From positions 168,216-232,215 of the forward strand of contig NZ_JAQBIE010000004.1 of NCBI RefSeq assembly GCF_028294535.1: a DNA stretch of 64,000 nucleotides. The letters run 5' to 3'. The notes beneath the pieces are model-generated. The model made no database searches. It was given only the letters and a program-made list of their open reading frames with translations, and was not told the DNA's origin. The stretch comes from Paracoccus onchidii (GTDB lineage Bacteria; Pseudomonadota; Alphaproteobacteria; Rhodobacterales; Rhodobacteraceae). Position numbers and translations under genes: made by a program. The first letter of the stretch is position 1, and each line of letters starts with the position of its first letter. Shown here piece after piece: positions 55,298-63,958 of this stretch.

Positions 55298-56893
55298 TTA
55301 GCCAATGGCTGCGGCCCGCACTTCGTCGTCGATCCCTTCCAGATACTGGGCAAAGTTGTCGCTGAACATCTGGACAAGTTTGCTTGCCTGGGCGTCATAG
55401 GCCGCCGGGTCATTCCAGGTGCGTCGCGGATCGAGCAAATCATCTGTGACGCCGGGCACGCTGACCGGCACTTCGAAGCCGAAATTGGGGTCCTTGCGGA
55501 AGCGGGCGTCATTCAGGCTGCCGTCCAGCGCGGCGGCAAGCAGGGCGCGCGTTGCCTTGATCGGCATCCGGCTGCCGGTGCCAAACGCGCCACCGGTCCA
55601 GCCGGTGTTGACCAGCCAGCAAGAGGCGCCGTGCTGGGCGATCTTGTCCGCCAGAAGCTTGCCATAAACCTCGGGGCGACGCGGCATGAACGGGGCGCCG
55701 AAGCAGGTCGAGAAGGTCGGGATGGGTTCCGAAATGCCGACCTCGGTGCCAGGGGTCTTCGAGGTGAAACCCGAGAGGAAGTGATACATGGCCTGTGCAG
55801 GTGTCAGCCGTGCGATTGGCGGCAGAACGCCATAGGCATCGCATGTCAGCATGATGACATTCCTGGGGTGGCCGCCGATGCTGGTCGGGGAGGCATTCGA
55901 GATCGCGTCCAAGGGGTAGGCGCAGCGCATGTTGTCGGTGATCGAATTGTCTTCGAAATCCAGCTCAAGCGTGTCTTCGTCATGCACCATGTTTTCGATG
56001 ACGGTGCCAAAGCGAGACGTCGTTGAAAAAATCTCGGGCTCGGCTTTGGGTGACAGGTTGATCGTCTTGGCGTAGCAACCGCCTTCGAAGTTGAAGATGC
56101 CCTTATCGGACCAGCCATGTTCATCATCACCGATGAGAACGCGGTCGGGGGCGGCGGAAAGCGTGGTTTTCCCGGTGCCCGACAGGCCGAAGAACACCGC
56201 CGAATCATCGGGATTTCCGGGCGCGTGATTGGCGCTGCAATGCATCGGCATGATGCCCTTGGCCGGCAGAATGTAGTTCAGCAGTGCAAAGACCGATTTC
56301 TTGTTCTCGCCCGCATATGCGGTGTTGCCGATCAGGATAAGTTTCTTGTCGAAATTCAATGCGATGACGGTTTCGCTGCGGCAGCCGTGGCGGGATGGGT
56401 CCGCCTTGAAGCTGGGGCAGTTGATGACCGTGAATTCAGGCACGAAGCCGGCCAGTTCGTCGCCTTTCGGGCGACGCAGCATGTGGCGGATGAACAGGCC
56501 GTGCCAGGCCAGTTCTGTCACCACGCGCACATCCAGTCTTTCGTCCGGATCCGCGCCGCCGAACAGGTCCTGGACAAAATAGTCTCGGCCCTTCATGTGC
56601 GCCAGCATGTCGGCATGCAGCCGGTCGAAGGCGTCAGGCGCCATCGGGGCATTGTTTTCCCACCAGATCGATTCTTCGACAGAGGGGGTGCGCACCACGA
56701 ATTTGTCCTTGGGCGATCGGCCGGTATGCGCGCCGGTCGAGACCAGGAAGGTACCGCCCAGCCCCAGTTTGCCTTCCCCGCGCGACACCGCTTCGGTCAT
56801 GAGGGCAGGTTCCAGCAGGTTGTAATAAACCCGGCCGAGGCCTTCGAAACCTTGATCTTCCAGCCGGCAATTTGGGTTTACACGCGTGCTCAT
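55298..56893 (-). CDS. pckA: Phosphoenolpyruvate carboxykinase (ATP)
   Basis: 531 residues. Key motifs are the oxaloacetate-binding TGRSPKDKF, the kinase-1a P-loop [12 protein letters not shown], and [22 protein letters not shown]. The C-terminal [10 protein letters not shown] is also present. It converts oxaloacetate to PEP in gluconeogenesis. It is divergent from hprK; in many relatives chvI and chvG stand in between, but here nothing does. The region upstream has paired AGCGCAAAC repeats. Confidence 0.96.
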   Translation of the reverse strand: MSTRVNPNCRLEDQGFEGLGRVYYNLLEPALMTEAVSRGEGKLGLGGTFLVSTGAHTGRSPKDKFVVRTPSVEESIWWENNAPMAPDAFDRLHADMLAHMKGRDYFVQDLFGGADPDERLDVRVVTELAWHGLFIRHMLRRPKGDELAGFVPEFTVINCPSFKADPSRHGCRSETVIALNFDKKLILIGNTAYAGENKKSVFALLNYILPAKGIMPMHCSANHAPGNPDDSAVFFGLSGTGKTTLSAAPDRVLIGDDEHGWSDKGIFNFEGGCYAKTINLSPKAEPEIFSTTSRFGTVIENMVHDEDTLELDFEDNSITDNMRCAYPLDAISNASPTSIGGHPRNVIMLTCDAYGVLPPIARLTPAQAMYHFLSGFTSKTPGTEVGISEPIPTFSTCFGAPFMPRRPEVYGKLLADKIAQHGASCWLVNTGWTGGAFGTGSRMPIKATRALLAAALDGSLNDARFRKDPNFGFEVPVSVPGVTDDLLDPRRTWNDPAAYDAQASKLVQMFSDNFAQYLEGIDDEVRAAAIG

Positions 56894-56987
56894 GTCTTAA
56901 CGCTCCTGACTTCCTGTGAACCTGCGACAGTTCCATGACGCAGTATGAGCGGGCTATAGCACCGAGCGAGAGTCAAAAAAGTGAGGG

Positions 56988-57045
56988 AGCGCAAACGGTA
57001 GCGCAAACACAACATGTTAACGCCAACAAGAACGTTCTATAGAAC
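56988..57045. promoter_or_regulatory. Direct repeats and palindrome between pckA and hprK
   Basis: AGCGCAAAC occurs at 56988-56996 and again at 57000-57008, 12 bp apart. A perfect palindrome GTTCTATAGAAC lies at 57034-57045. The repeats resemble LacI-family sites with a central GCGC, such as those used by carbon-flux regulators in Rhodobacter; this is an inference. They could control pckA, hprK or both. Confidence 0.35.
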
Positions 57046-57086
57046 CGGAGTGCGGAAAATTAACCATTCGCGATGAGAATCAGGAC

Positions 57087-57096
57087 AGGAGGTGAT
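57087..57096 (+). promoter_or_regulatory. Perfect 10-base Shine-Dalgarno of hprK
   Basis: AGGAGGTGAT is complementary to the full 3' end of bacterial 16S rRNA. It lies 4 bases before the ATG at 57101. It also decides the start: the alternative GTG at 57092 lies inside it. Confidence 0.7.
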
Positions 57097-57100
57097 TCGC

Positions 57101-57514
57101 ATGGACCAGTTGCATGGTACGACCATATCGTTGAATGGGCGCGGATTGCTGATTGTCGGCCCGTCAGGGGCGGGCAAGTCTACGCTTGCCTTGCAACTTA
57201 TGGCGGTGGGGGCGCAATTGGTCGCCGATGATCGCACCGATATCCGCCGTGCCGGAAATGCCATCATCGCGACCTGTCCTGATGCCTTGCAAGGCCGGAT
57301 CGAGGCGCGTGGTGTCGGAATCCTGGCAGCGGAACATATCAGTTCAGTTCAACTTCAGGTCGTTGTCGATCTTGGTCAGCAGGGTGATGAGCGCCTTCCG
57401 CCTGAACGCAGTCTTGAACTGCTCGGGGTGGCGCTGCCCCTTGTCATTGGCCCGTATCGGTCGCATCTTTATGCTGCTTTGCGGCAATTCCTGCTGGCCG
57501 GGCGTGTCCTGTGA
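57101..57514 (+). CDS. hprK: HPr kinase/phosphorylase, short alphaproteobacterial form
   Basis: 137 residues, only the C-terminal catalytic domain of the Gram-positive enzyme, as usual in Alphaproteobacteria. The P-loop is GPSGAGKSTLAL (K26) and the following VADDR matches the HprK core. It phosphorylates and dephosphorylates a serine of HPr (58977-59255) and so links the incomplete PTS to metabolic state. It leads the run hprK-rapZ-EIIA-HPr. Confidence 0.9.
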   Translation: MDQLHGTTISLNGRGLLIVGPSGAGKSTLALQLMAVGAQLVADDRTDIRRAGNAIIATCPDALQGRIEARGVGILAAEHISSVQLQVVVDLGQQGDERLPPERSLELLGVALPLVIGPYRSHLYAALRQFLLAGRVL

Positions 57515-57547
57515 CTGGATTATCGGAAGGAGTATCGGAGGGCGTTC

Positions 57548-58561
57548 ATGGCGGATTCTAGCTTGACCGCAGAAAATGTTGCTGACCCGCGCGAACAGGC
57601 GCAGCGGCTGGTTCTGGTAACGGGGCCGTCCGGGGCCGGGCGGTCCACAGCGATCAATGTGCTGGAAGATCTTGGCTTCGAGGCGATCGATAACCTGCCC
57701 TTGTCGCTGATTCCGCGTCTGCTGGACGGGCCGGTGCGTCCGGATCCGCTGGCCTTGGGGCTGGATGTGCGCAATCGCGATTTTTCGGCCTCCAATGTGA
57801 TCGAGCTGATCGACCGCCTGACACGACATCCCGATTATGCGCCCGAAGTCCTGTTTCTGGATTGCGACCCCGATGTGCTGGTTCGCCGATACAATGAAAC
57901 GCGGCGCCGTCATCCGCTGGCGCGGGACAGCTCGCCCATGTCCGGGGTGTCCGCTGAAAGCGATCTATTATCCCCGATCCGCGCACGTGCCGATGTGTTG
58001 CTGGATACGTCGGAACTGACCCCGCATGATCTGAAGGCCGAGCTGAATCGCTGGTTCGATATCCGACCCGATGCCCGGCTGACCGTATCGTTGCATTCCT
58101 TCAGCTATAAGCGCGGGGTGCCGCGCGGCGTGGATCTGATGTTTGACTGTCGATGCCTGGCCAATCCACATTGGAACACGGCGCTGCGCCAGCTGACCGG
58201 CCGGAACGCAGAAGTGCAGTCATATGTTGCCAGCGACCCCCGATTCGCAGAGTTCTTTGACCGGATCCGCGATTTGCTGCTTTTTCTGCTGCCCGCGCAT
58301 CTGGATGAAGGGAAATCACATCTTTCGGTTGGCTTCGGGTGTACCGGGGGGCAACACCGTTCCGTCACTTTGGCGGAAAAGATGGCGGTCGCGCTTGCAG
58401 ATGCCGGCTGGCCGGTGTCAATAAGACATAGGGAACTAGAGCGCCGGATGCCGGCGCCCGTATCGGTCGGCGATATCATGTCGGAAGGGGCTGCAACCCA
58501 TGCCGGCGGCCAGACAGGTGCAGGGCGTCGCGAAGCGCCTGCTTTGGGTGAGACGCGTTGA
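57548..58561 (+). CDS. rapZ: RapZ-like P-loop protein
   Basis: 337 residues. The N-terminal P-loop domain reads [18 protein letters not shown], with arginine (R32) at the place of the Walker A lysine. [12 protein letters not shown] and the C-terminal domain with [27 protein letters not shown] and [10 protein letters not shown] are typical of RapZ/YvcJ. In E. coli RapZ guides RNase E to the GlmZ sRNA; in Alphaproteobacteria the role is less clear. Its stop overlaps the EIIA start (TTGA). The C-terminal 40 residues are variable. Confidence 0.9.
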   Translation: MADSSLTAENVADPREQAQRLVLVTGPSGAGRSTAINVLEDLGFEAIDNLPLSLIPRLLDGPVRPDPLALGLDVRNRDFSASNVIELIDRLTRHPDYAPEVLFLDCDPDVLVRRYNETRRRHPLARDSSPMSGVSAESDLLSPIRARADVLLDTSELTPHDLKAELNRWFDIRPDARLTVSLHSFSYKRGVPRGVDLMFDCRCLANPHWNTALRQLTGRNAEVQSYVASDPRFAEFFDRIRDLLLFLLPAHLDEGKSHLSVGFGCTGGQHRSVTLAEKMAVALADAGWPVSIRHRELERRMPAPVSVGDIMSEGAATHAGGQTGAGRREAPALGETR

Positions 58562-58980
58562 TTGGTATTGTCATCGTAGCGCATGGCGGTCTTGCGCGGG
58601 AATATCTTTCCGCCGTCGAACATGTTGTGGGTCCTCAGCATGGCATTGCGGCGGTCGCGATCGAGGATGACCATGATCGCAGGGCGAAAACGCTTGAAAT
58701 TCAGGATGCCGCGAACGCAGTGGATGATGGTGATGGTGTTATCGTGGTGACCGACCTGTTTGGCGGATCGCCTTCGAACCTGTCATTGCCGGCCTGTGCG
58801 ATGCGGGATCGCAGCATTCTTTACGGTGCCAACCTGCCGATGCTGGTGAAACTGGCCAAATCGCGACATCTATCGGTTCCCGATGCTGTCGGCTTTGCCA
58901 AGGAAGCCGGCAGGAAATATATCAATTCATATAATGTGCCCGCCGAGGCCGTATTCAATGCGGGAACGCCTGTTTCATGA
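58558..58980 (+). CDS. PTS EIIA component, mannose family
   Basis: 140 residues. [12 protein letters not shown] carries the phosphorylatable histidine (H9), and [12 protein letters not shown] is typical of the mannose-type EIIA fold. No sugar permease (EIIB/C/D) is encoded here, so it belongs to the regulatory phosphorelay that ends without transport. The start codon is TTG, overlapping the rapZ stop (TTGA); the next gene overlaps by ATGA. Confidence 0.9.
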   Translation: MIGIVIVAHGGLAREYLSAVEHVVGPQHGIAAVAIEDDHDRRAKTLEIQDAANAVDDGDGVIVVTDLFGGSPSNLSLPACAMRDRSILYGANLPMLVKLAKSRHLSVPDAVGFAKEAGRKYINSYNVPAEAVFNAGTPVS

Positions 58981-59255
58981 CGCAATCCGTGACGCGCGAG
59001 CTTTCGATCATCAATGAAAAGGGTCTGCATGCCCGCGCCAGTGCCAAGTTCGTCGATATTGTCGAAGGGTTTTCCGCCTCGGCGCAGGTCGAAAAGGACG
59101 GGATGAGCGTTTCTGGCGATTCGATCATGGGCCTGCTGATGTTGACTGCGCCGCGCGGCACCTCGATCAGGGTGACCACCGAAGGGCCGGACGCCATCGC
59201 GCTTGCGGACGCGCTCGAGGCGCTTGTTGCGGATTACTTCGGCGAAGGCATGTAG
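58977..59255 (+). CDS. HPr phosphocarrier protein
   Basis: 92 residues. The active-site histidine is in NEKGLHARAS (H18), and the HprK target serine in SGDSIMGL (S49). It takes phosphate from EI (not encoded here) and passes it to EIIA; seryl phosphorylation by HprK modulates this. Last gene of the hprK-rapZ-EIIA-HPr set. Confidence 0.95.
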   Translation: MTQSVTRELSIINEKGLHARASAKFVDIVEGFSASAQVEKDGMSVSGDSIMGLLMLTAPRGTSIRVTTEGPDAIALADALEALVADYFGEGM

Positions 59256-59262
59256 GACCGGC

Positions 59263-59877
59263 GTGGCAGAGCGCAAATCCTATCATCACGGCAATCTCAA
59301 ACAGGCCCTGGTTGATGCGACCGCCGCATTGATCGAGGACGTCGGCCCACAAGCGTTCACCATGTCCGAGGCTGCGCGCCGGGCAGGCGTCTCGGCGGCA
59401 GCACCTTATCGTCATTTCAAGGGACGGGATGACCTGATCGAAGAGGTTGCGCGCCAAGGCTTTCTGGAATTCTCCGAGCGCTTGGAATTGGCTTTTGACG
59501 ATGGCGCGCCGACTGCCCTGACAGCATTTTTGCGGATGGGGCAGGCCTATCTTGATTTTGCCAATGATCGCCCCGGTTTCTATATGGCGATGTTTGAATC
59601 CGGCATTTCGATTGCCGGAAATTCGGAACTGTCTGCGGCGTCGGATCGGGCGCAGGGTGTGCTGGTGCGTGCCGCCGATGCCCTGGCCAGCAGAATCGCG
59701 CCTGAACGTCGCCCGCCATCGCGGATGGTCGCCAATCATATCTGGGCGCTTAGCCACGGCGTGGTCGAGCTGTTTTCACGCGGAAAGCCCGGCGGTCGCA
59801 GCTCGATCGAACCATCGCAGATGCTGGAAAGCGGTGTGATCATCTATCTTCGTGGACTTGGCTTGATCACGGACTGA
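59263..59877 (+). CDS. TetR/AcrR-family transcription regulator
   Basis: 204 residues from a GTG at 59263 preceded by AGGA, giving MAERKSYHHGNL. The helix-turn-helix is MSEAARRAGVSAAAPYRHFKGRDDLIEEVA. The C-terminal domain is a ligand-binding helical bundle of the WHG-type seen in TetR members with a YHHGNL start. It lies directly upstream of a DUF2852 gene with a strong palindrome between them, so it probably controls that gene. The ligand is unknown. Confidence 0.88.
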   Translation: MAERKSYHHGNLKQALVDATAALIEDVGPQAFTMSEAARRAGVSAAAPYRHFKGRDDLIEEVARQGFLEFSERLELAFDDGAPTALTAFLRMGQAYLDFANDRPGFYMAMFESGISIAGNSELSAASDRAQGVLVRAADALASRIAPERRPPSRMVANHIWALSHGVVELFSRGKPGGRSSIEPSQMLESGVIIYLRGLGLITD

Positions 59878-59920
59878 TTTTTTCGGTCGAAGATCTTGAA
59901 CCGATCAGATTGGCCCCCAT

Positions 59921-59949
59921 CTATGTAAATGTGATTAACATTAACATAG
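59921..59949. promoter_or_regulatory. Palindromic operator in front of the DUF2852 gene
   Basis: Arms CTATGTAAATGT (59921-59932) and ACATTAACATAG (59938-59949) mirror each other at 11 of 12 positions around a 5-base spacer. The AT-rich element ends 13 bases before the start codon. Size and symmetry fit a TetR-dimer site, and the TetR gene ends 44 bp upstream. Confidence 0.6.
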
Positions 59950-59962
59950 GGAGATCACCAGG

Positions 59963-60364
59963 ATGCACAGCGCATCGCAGACCATTCCAGCCCAGACGTT
60001 GACGTCGCGCGCCTCTGGCCCGTTTGGACGTGCCCGTGATTGGTTGGATGAAAGGGGACGCCCGGCCTGGATCGTGGCCATGATTCTTGGCTTTGTGGCG
60101 TTCTGGCCAATCGGGCTGGCCATTCTTGGATATATGATCTGGAGCAAACGCATGTTCGGATGCAGTAAACGCAGTCATCACCCGCGCTATTCCGCGGCGC
60201 CGACCGGCAACACGGCCTTTGATGCCTATCGCGAAGAAACGCTGAAACGTCTGGAAGATGAGCATGGCGAGTTCATCGAATTCCTGCAAAAGTTGCGGGA
60301 AGCCAAGGACAAGGCCGAATTCGATCAGTTCATGGAACAGCGCGACGCCAAGCCGGGCAACTGA
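59963..60364 (+). CDS. DUF2852 membrane protein
   Basis: 133 residues. One membrane helix near 36-56 (AWIVAMILGFVAFWPIGLAILGYM) and a hydrophilic C-terminal half with FDAYREETLKRLEDEHGEFIEFLQKLREAKDKAEFDQFM, which is the diagnostic region of DUF2852. Function unknown. It starts at ATG behind GGGAGATCACCAGG. Control by the upstream TetR regulator is likely from position. Confidence 0.85.
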   Translation: MHSASQTIPAQTLTSRASGPFGRARDWLDERGRPAWIVAMILGFVAFWPIGLAILGYMIWSKRMFGCSKRSHHPRYSAAPTGNTAFDAYREETLKRLEDEHGEFIEFLQKLREAKDKAEFDQFMEQRDAKPGN

Positions 60365-60405
60365 TCCCAAAGGATGGATGGGGCCGGATCAGCCGGCCCC
60401 TTCGC

Positions 60406-61899
60406 CTATTGTCCGCGCGGAAAACGCTGGTTTTCCTCCAGTACGTTCAGGTCCATGTGGTTGCGCATGTACCGTTGGCTGGAATCGAGGAATGGTTGGT
60501 GGTCCCACGGGCTGTATTTCCCGTTGCGCAGGGCCTCGTATACCACCCAACGGCGGGCCTGAGATGCGCGGACTTCTGCGTCGAATTTTTCCAGATCCCA
60601 GCGATTGGCCGCCATATCGCGCATTTCTTGCAATTGCGCGGCATATTCAGGATCCGCCGCCAGGTTGTTCCGCTCGGCGGGGTCGGTATCCAGATCGAAC
60701 AATTGCTCGGGATCGGCTTGGCAGGCGATGTATTTGAACCGCCCGGCGCGTAGCGCGATCAGGGGGGCAATGCTGCCTTCGGCGGCGTATTCCATCGGAA
60801 CGGGGCCGCGCCCCTCGCCGGCATCGGCCAAGGATTCGCCGTCGGTCCATGGCATCACCAAAGACATGTCCAGCCCCGCCAGGTCGCAGATTGTCGGAAC
60901 GATGTCGATTGTGCTGACTGGCTGGTCGACGCGACCCGTTGGCAAATCGGGTGCGGCAATCATCAGCGGGACGCGGGCCGAGCCCTCATAGAAGCTCATT
61001 TTGAACCACAGCCCATGTTCGCCCAGCATGTCGCCATGATCCGAAAGAAAGACGACAATGGCTTCTTGTCCGGTTCGTTCGAGAACATCCAGAATCTCGC
61101 CGATCTTGTCGTCGACATAGCTGATATTCGCGAAATACCCTTGGCGCGCGCGGCGAATCTGATCATCCGAGATGTCAAAGTTTTGCCAATCATTCGCGTC
61201 CATCAGGCGTTGCGAATGCGGGTCCTGCCGATCATAGGGCACTCGTTCGGGCGGTTCGAGCTCGGCCGCGCCCTCATACAGATCCCAGTATTTGCGCCGT
61301 GCGACATAGGGGTCATGTGGGTGGGTAAAGCTGACGGTCAGGCACCAGGGGCGATCATCCTGACCGCGTGCCAGATCATACAGCTTGCGGCAGGCGTTAT
61401 AGGCCACTTCGTCGTCGAATTCCAACTGGTTGGTTATCTCGGCTACCCCGGCGCCCGTCACGGAACCCATGTTGTGATACCACCAATCTATCCGTTCGCC
61501 CGGCTTGCGATAATCGGGCGTCCAGCCGAAATCGGCGGGATAGACATCGGTGGTCAGCCTTTCTTCATAGCCATGTAATTGATCGGCGCCGACAAAGTGC
61601 ATCTTGCCGCTAAGGCAGGTCTGGTATCCGGCGCGGCGCAGGTGATGCGCATAGGTCGGAATATCCGAGGCGAACTCTGCCGCGTTGTCATAGACACCGG
61701 TGCGCGAAGGAAGCTGGCCCGACACAAAGCTGGCACGCGCCGGGCCGCATAGCGGGCTGCCCGTATAGGCGTTCGAGAAACGCGCAGAGCGTTCCGCCAG
61801 TTTGCGAAGGTTGGGCGTGTGCAGAAAATCCGCCGGGCCATCTGGAAACAGCACGCCAGAAAGCTGATCGACCATGAGGATCAGGATATTCGGTTTCAT
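60406..61899 (-). CDS. betC: Choline-sulfatase
   Basis: 497 residues, type I sulfatase. The N-terminal MKPNILILMVDQLSG holds metal ligand D11. The modified-cysteine motif CGPAR (C51-x-P-x-R55) is the formylglycine site, so an activating enzyme must exist elsewhere in the genome. It releases sulfate and choline from choline sulfate. Its start overlaps the stop of the choline-binding protein (ATGA), forming choX-betC. Confidence 0.93.
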   Translation of the reverse strand: MKPNILILMVDQLSGVLFPDGPADFLHTPNLRKLAERSARFSNAYTGSPLCGPARASFVSGQLPSRTGVYDNAAEFASDIPTYAHHLRRAGYQTCLSGKMHFVGADQLHGYEERLTTDVYPADFGWTPDYRKPGERIDWWYHNMGSVTGAGVAEITNQLEFDDEVAYNACRKLYDLARGQDDRPWCLTVSFTHPHDPYVARRKYWDLYEGAAELEPPERVPYDRQDPHSQRLMDANDWQNFDISDDQIRRARQGYFANISYVDDKIGEILDVLERTGQEAIVVFLSDHGDMLGEHGLWFKMSFYEGSARVPLMIAAPDLPTGRVDQPVSTIDIVPTICDLAGLDMSLVMPWTDGESLADAGEGRGPVPMEYAAEGSIAPLIALRAGRFKYIACQADPEQLFDLDTDPAERNNLAADPEYAAQLQEMRDMAANRWDLEKFDAEVRASQARRWVVYEALRNGKYSPWDHQPFLDSSQRYMRNHMDLNVLEENQRFPRGQ

Positions 61900-62837
61900 T
61901 CTGCCACCGCTGCCATGACGGCGTCCAGTCCGGGTTCCCCGGACAGGGTCGTCACGCCTTCAAGCCATGGGCCAAGACGCTCGGGATTTTCGGCAATCCA
62001 TTCGACTGCCGCCTCGGTGGGGGCAAGGCCGTCATTCAGGATCTTGCCCATCAGGATGTTCTCCATTGGGACATCGAAGACCAGCTGCCGCAGGAATTTT
62101 GCGGCGTTCGGGCAGGTTTCAACCCATTCGCTGCGGGCCAGAGTGTGAATGGTCGCGCCGCCAAAATCAGGACCGAAATAGGCGTCACCGCCGGACAGAT
62201 AGGTGATGTCGATCGCCTCGTTCATCGGATGAGGTGCCCAGGCCAGAAAGACCGAGGGCGTGCCGGCCGTTTCGTTGCGCCCCACCTGGGCCAGCATGGC
62301 CTGCTCGCCGCTTTCGACCAGGGTCCAGTCGCCCAGTCCGAATTCATCCGCATCGATCATTGCCTGAATGGACTGATTGGCCGGGGCGCCGGGCTCGATA
62401 CCGTAAATCTTGCCGTCAAACGCGTCCTTATGCGCGTCGAGATCGGCGAAATCCATGACCCCCGCATCAGCGCCGGGCTTGTTGACAGCCAGGGTGAACT
62501 TGGCGCCGGACAGGTTTTGCACCAGTTCCTCGATGCCGCCATTGGCGTCCAAATCCTCGCGGAACTTCTGCTGAGCGGGCAGCCAGTTACCCAAGAACAT
62601 ATCGGTCTGGCCGTTTTTCAGCGCCTCATAGCCGACAGGGACCGACAGGGTTGCGATATCCGGGGTGTAACCCAGCGCTTCGAACAGAACTGCGGCAATG
62701 CCGTTTGTCGCGGCGATGTCGGTCCAACCCGGGCCTGAATAGCGCACGGTCGCGCAACTGGCTGCATCATTGGCGAATGCCGGGGCCGCCACCCCGGCCA
62801 GCAAGGCGGCAAGGATCGTCATGCGAACATGTCTCAT
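61896..62837 (-). CDS. choX: Choline ABC-transporter substrate-binding protein
   Basis: 313 residues. The Sec signal MRHVRMTILAALLAGVAAPAFA leads to an OpuAC/ProX-type binding domain. VRYSGPGWTDIAATNG and the aromatic choline-box residues in GNWLPAQ and FLAWAPHPMN are typical of ChoX/BetX. It delivers choline (perhaps also choline sulfate or betaine) to an ABC importer not encoded in the window. GGAGGAAAC precedes the start. The neighbouring choline-sulfatase supports the substrate class. Confidence 0.9.
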   Translation of the reverse strand: MRHVRMTILAALLAGVAAPAFANDAASCATVRYSGPGWTDIAATNGIAAVLFEALGYTPDIATLSVPVGYEALKNGQTDMFLGNWLPAQQKFREDLDANGGIEELVQNLSGAKFTLAVNKPGADAGVMDFADLDAHKDAFDGKIYGIEPGAPANQSIQAMIDADEFGLGDWTLVESGEQAMLAQVGRNETAGTPSVFLAWAPHPMNEAIDITYLSGGDAYFGPDFGGATIHTLARSEWVETCPNAAKFLRQLVFDVPMENILMGKILNDGLAPTEAAVEWIAENPERLGPWLEGVTTLSGEPGLDAVMAAVAE

Positions 62838-62866
62838 CAGGTTTCCTCCGATTGGATGTCGATCGA

Positions 62867-62892
62867 TTATTGATTGTCTGACCAGTCAATAA
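62867..62892. promoter_or_regulatory. BetI-like palindrome upstream of choX
   Basis: TTATTGATTG (62867-62876) and CAGTCAATAA (62883-62892) mirror each other at 9 of 10 positions around a 6-base spacer. It lies 30 bp before the choX start codon. The TGACCAGTCAAT stretch is similar to sites of the TetR-type repressor BetI in choline loci, but no betI is in the window. Confidence 0.5.
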
Positions 62893-62924
62893 CCGATTTT
62901 CAACCCACGACCGTCAGAATGCGA

Positions 62925-63800
62925 CTATCTTGTCGGTACAGGCGTCTCGCCGCGATAATCATAGAAGCCCCGGCCGCTCTTGCGCCCCAGCCAACCGGCC
63001 TCGACATATTTGGTCAGCAGCGGGCAGGGGCGATACTTGGTATCGGCCAGTCCGTCATGCAGCACGTTCATGATCGCAAGACAGGTATCCAATCCGATGA
63101 AATCGGCCAGTTCCAGCGGGCCCATCGGATGATTTGCCCCCAGTTTCATCGACTCGTCGATCGAGCGGACATTGCCGACGCCTTCATAGAGCGTATAGAC
63201 CGCCTCGTTGATCATCGGCATCAGGATGCGGTTGACGATGAAGGCCGGGAAATCCTCGGCGCTGGCGGCGGTCTTGCCGAGCTTGCCGACCACCTCGTGC
63301 AGGGCCTTGTAGGTGGCCTCGTCCGTGGCGATGCCGCGGATCAGTTCGACCAGCTGCATCACCGGCACCGGGTTCATGAAATGGAAGCCCATGAATTTTT
63401 CCGGTCGATCCGTGCGGCTGGCAAGGCGCGTGATCGAAATGGACGAAGTGTTCGAGGTCAGGATTGTGTGCGGCTGCAAGTGGGGCTGAAGATCTTCGAA
63501 GATCGCCTGCTTGACCGATTCCCGTTCGGTTGCGGCCTCGATCACCAGATCGGTCTGGCCAAGATCGGGCAGGTTCAGTGTTGTCTTGATCCGCGCGAGG
63601 GCAGATTGCTTGTCCTCGGAAGAAATGCGTCCCTTGCTGACCTGCCGCTCGATGTTGCGATCGATCAGCGAAATGGCTTTGTCCAATGCCTCGCGACTGA
63701 CATCGCTGAGCAAAACGTCGAATCCGGCAAGCGCGAAGACATGGGCGATGCCGTTGCCCATCTGACCTGCGCCGATTACGCCAACCGATTGTATCGCCAT
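62925..63800 (-). CDS. 3-hydroxybutyryl-CoA dehydrogenase
   Basis: 291 residues. NAD-binding GAGQMGNGIAHVFA, catalytic GFHFMNPVPVMQLVELIRG with the conserved histidine, and GVGNVRSIDESMKLGANHPMGPLELADFIGLD. It oxidises or reduces (S)-3-hydroxyacyl-CoA in butyrate/polyhydroxybutyrate or fatty-acid metabolism. The gene lies downstream of etfA on the same strand, a pair common in Rhodobacterales. No ribosome-binding site problem at the ATG. Confidence 0.93.
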   Translation of the reverse strand: MAIQSVGVIGAGQMGNGIAHVFALAGFDVLLSDVSREALDKAISLIDRNIERQVSKGRISSEDKQSALARIKTTLNLPDLGQTDLVIEAATERESVKQAIFEDLQPHLQPHTILTSNTSSISITRLASRTDRPEKFMGFHFMNPVPVMQLVELIRGIATDEATYKALHEVVGKLGKTAASAEDFPAFIVNRILMPMINEAVYTLYEGVGNVRSIDESMKLGANHPMGPLELADFIGLDTCLAIMNVLHDGLADTKYRPCPLLTKYVEAGWLGRKSGRGFYDYRGETPVPTR

Positions 63801-63862
63801 CTTTGCACCTTACGTCTTGATCGCGGCGACGATAGGGCCCGGCGTGCCTTGCCGCAATGCAA

Positions 63863-63884
63863 AACCGCCCCCGAAGGGGCGGTT
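63863..63884. terminator. Terminator between etfA and the dehydrogenase gene
   Basis: 9-bp stem AACCGCCCC / GGGGCGGTT with a 4-nt loop. T-rich stretches follow on both strands (GTTTTG on plus, TTTTGC on minus). Positioned to end the etfA transcript on the minus strand. Confidence 0.7.
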
Positions 63885-63958
63885 GTTTTGGGGAGGGGGT
63901 TTTTGCCCCGTCGTCCTTGGCGGTTCCCCTTTGGGTATTTGTTTCGAAGAAGAAGCGG

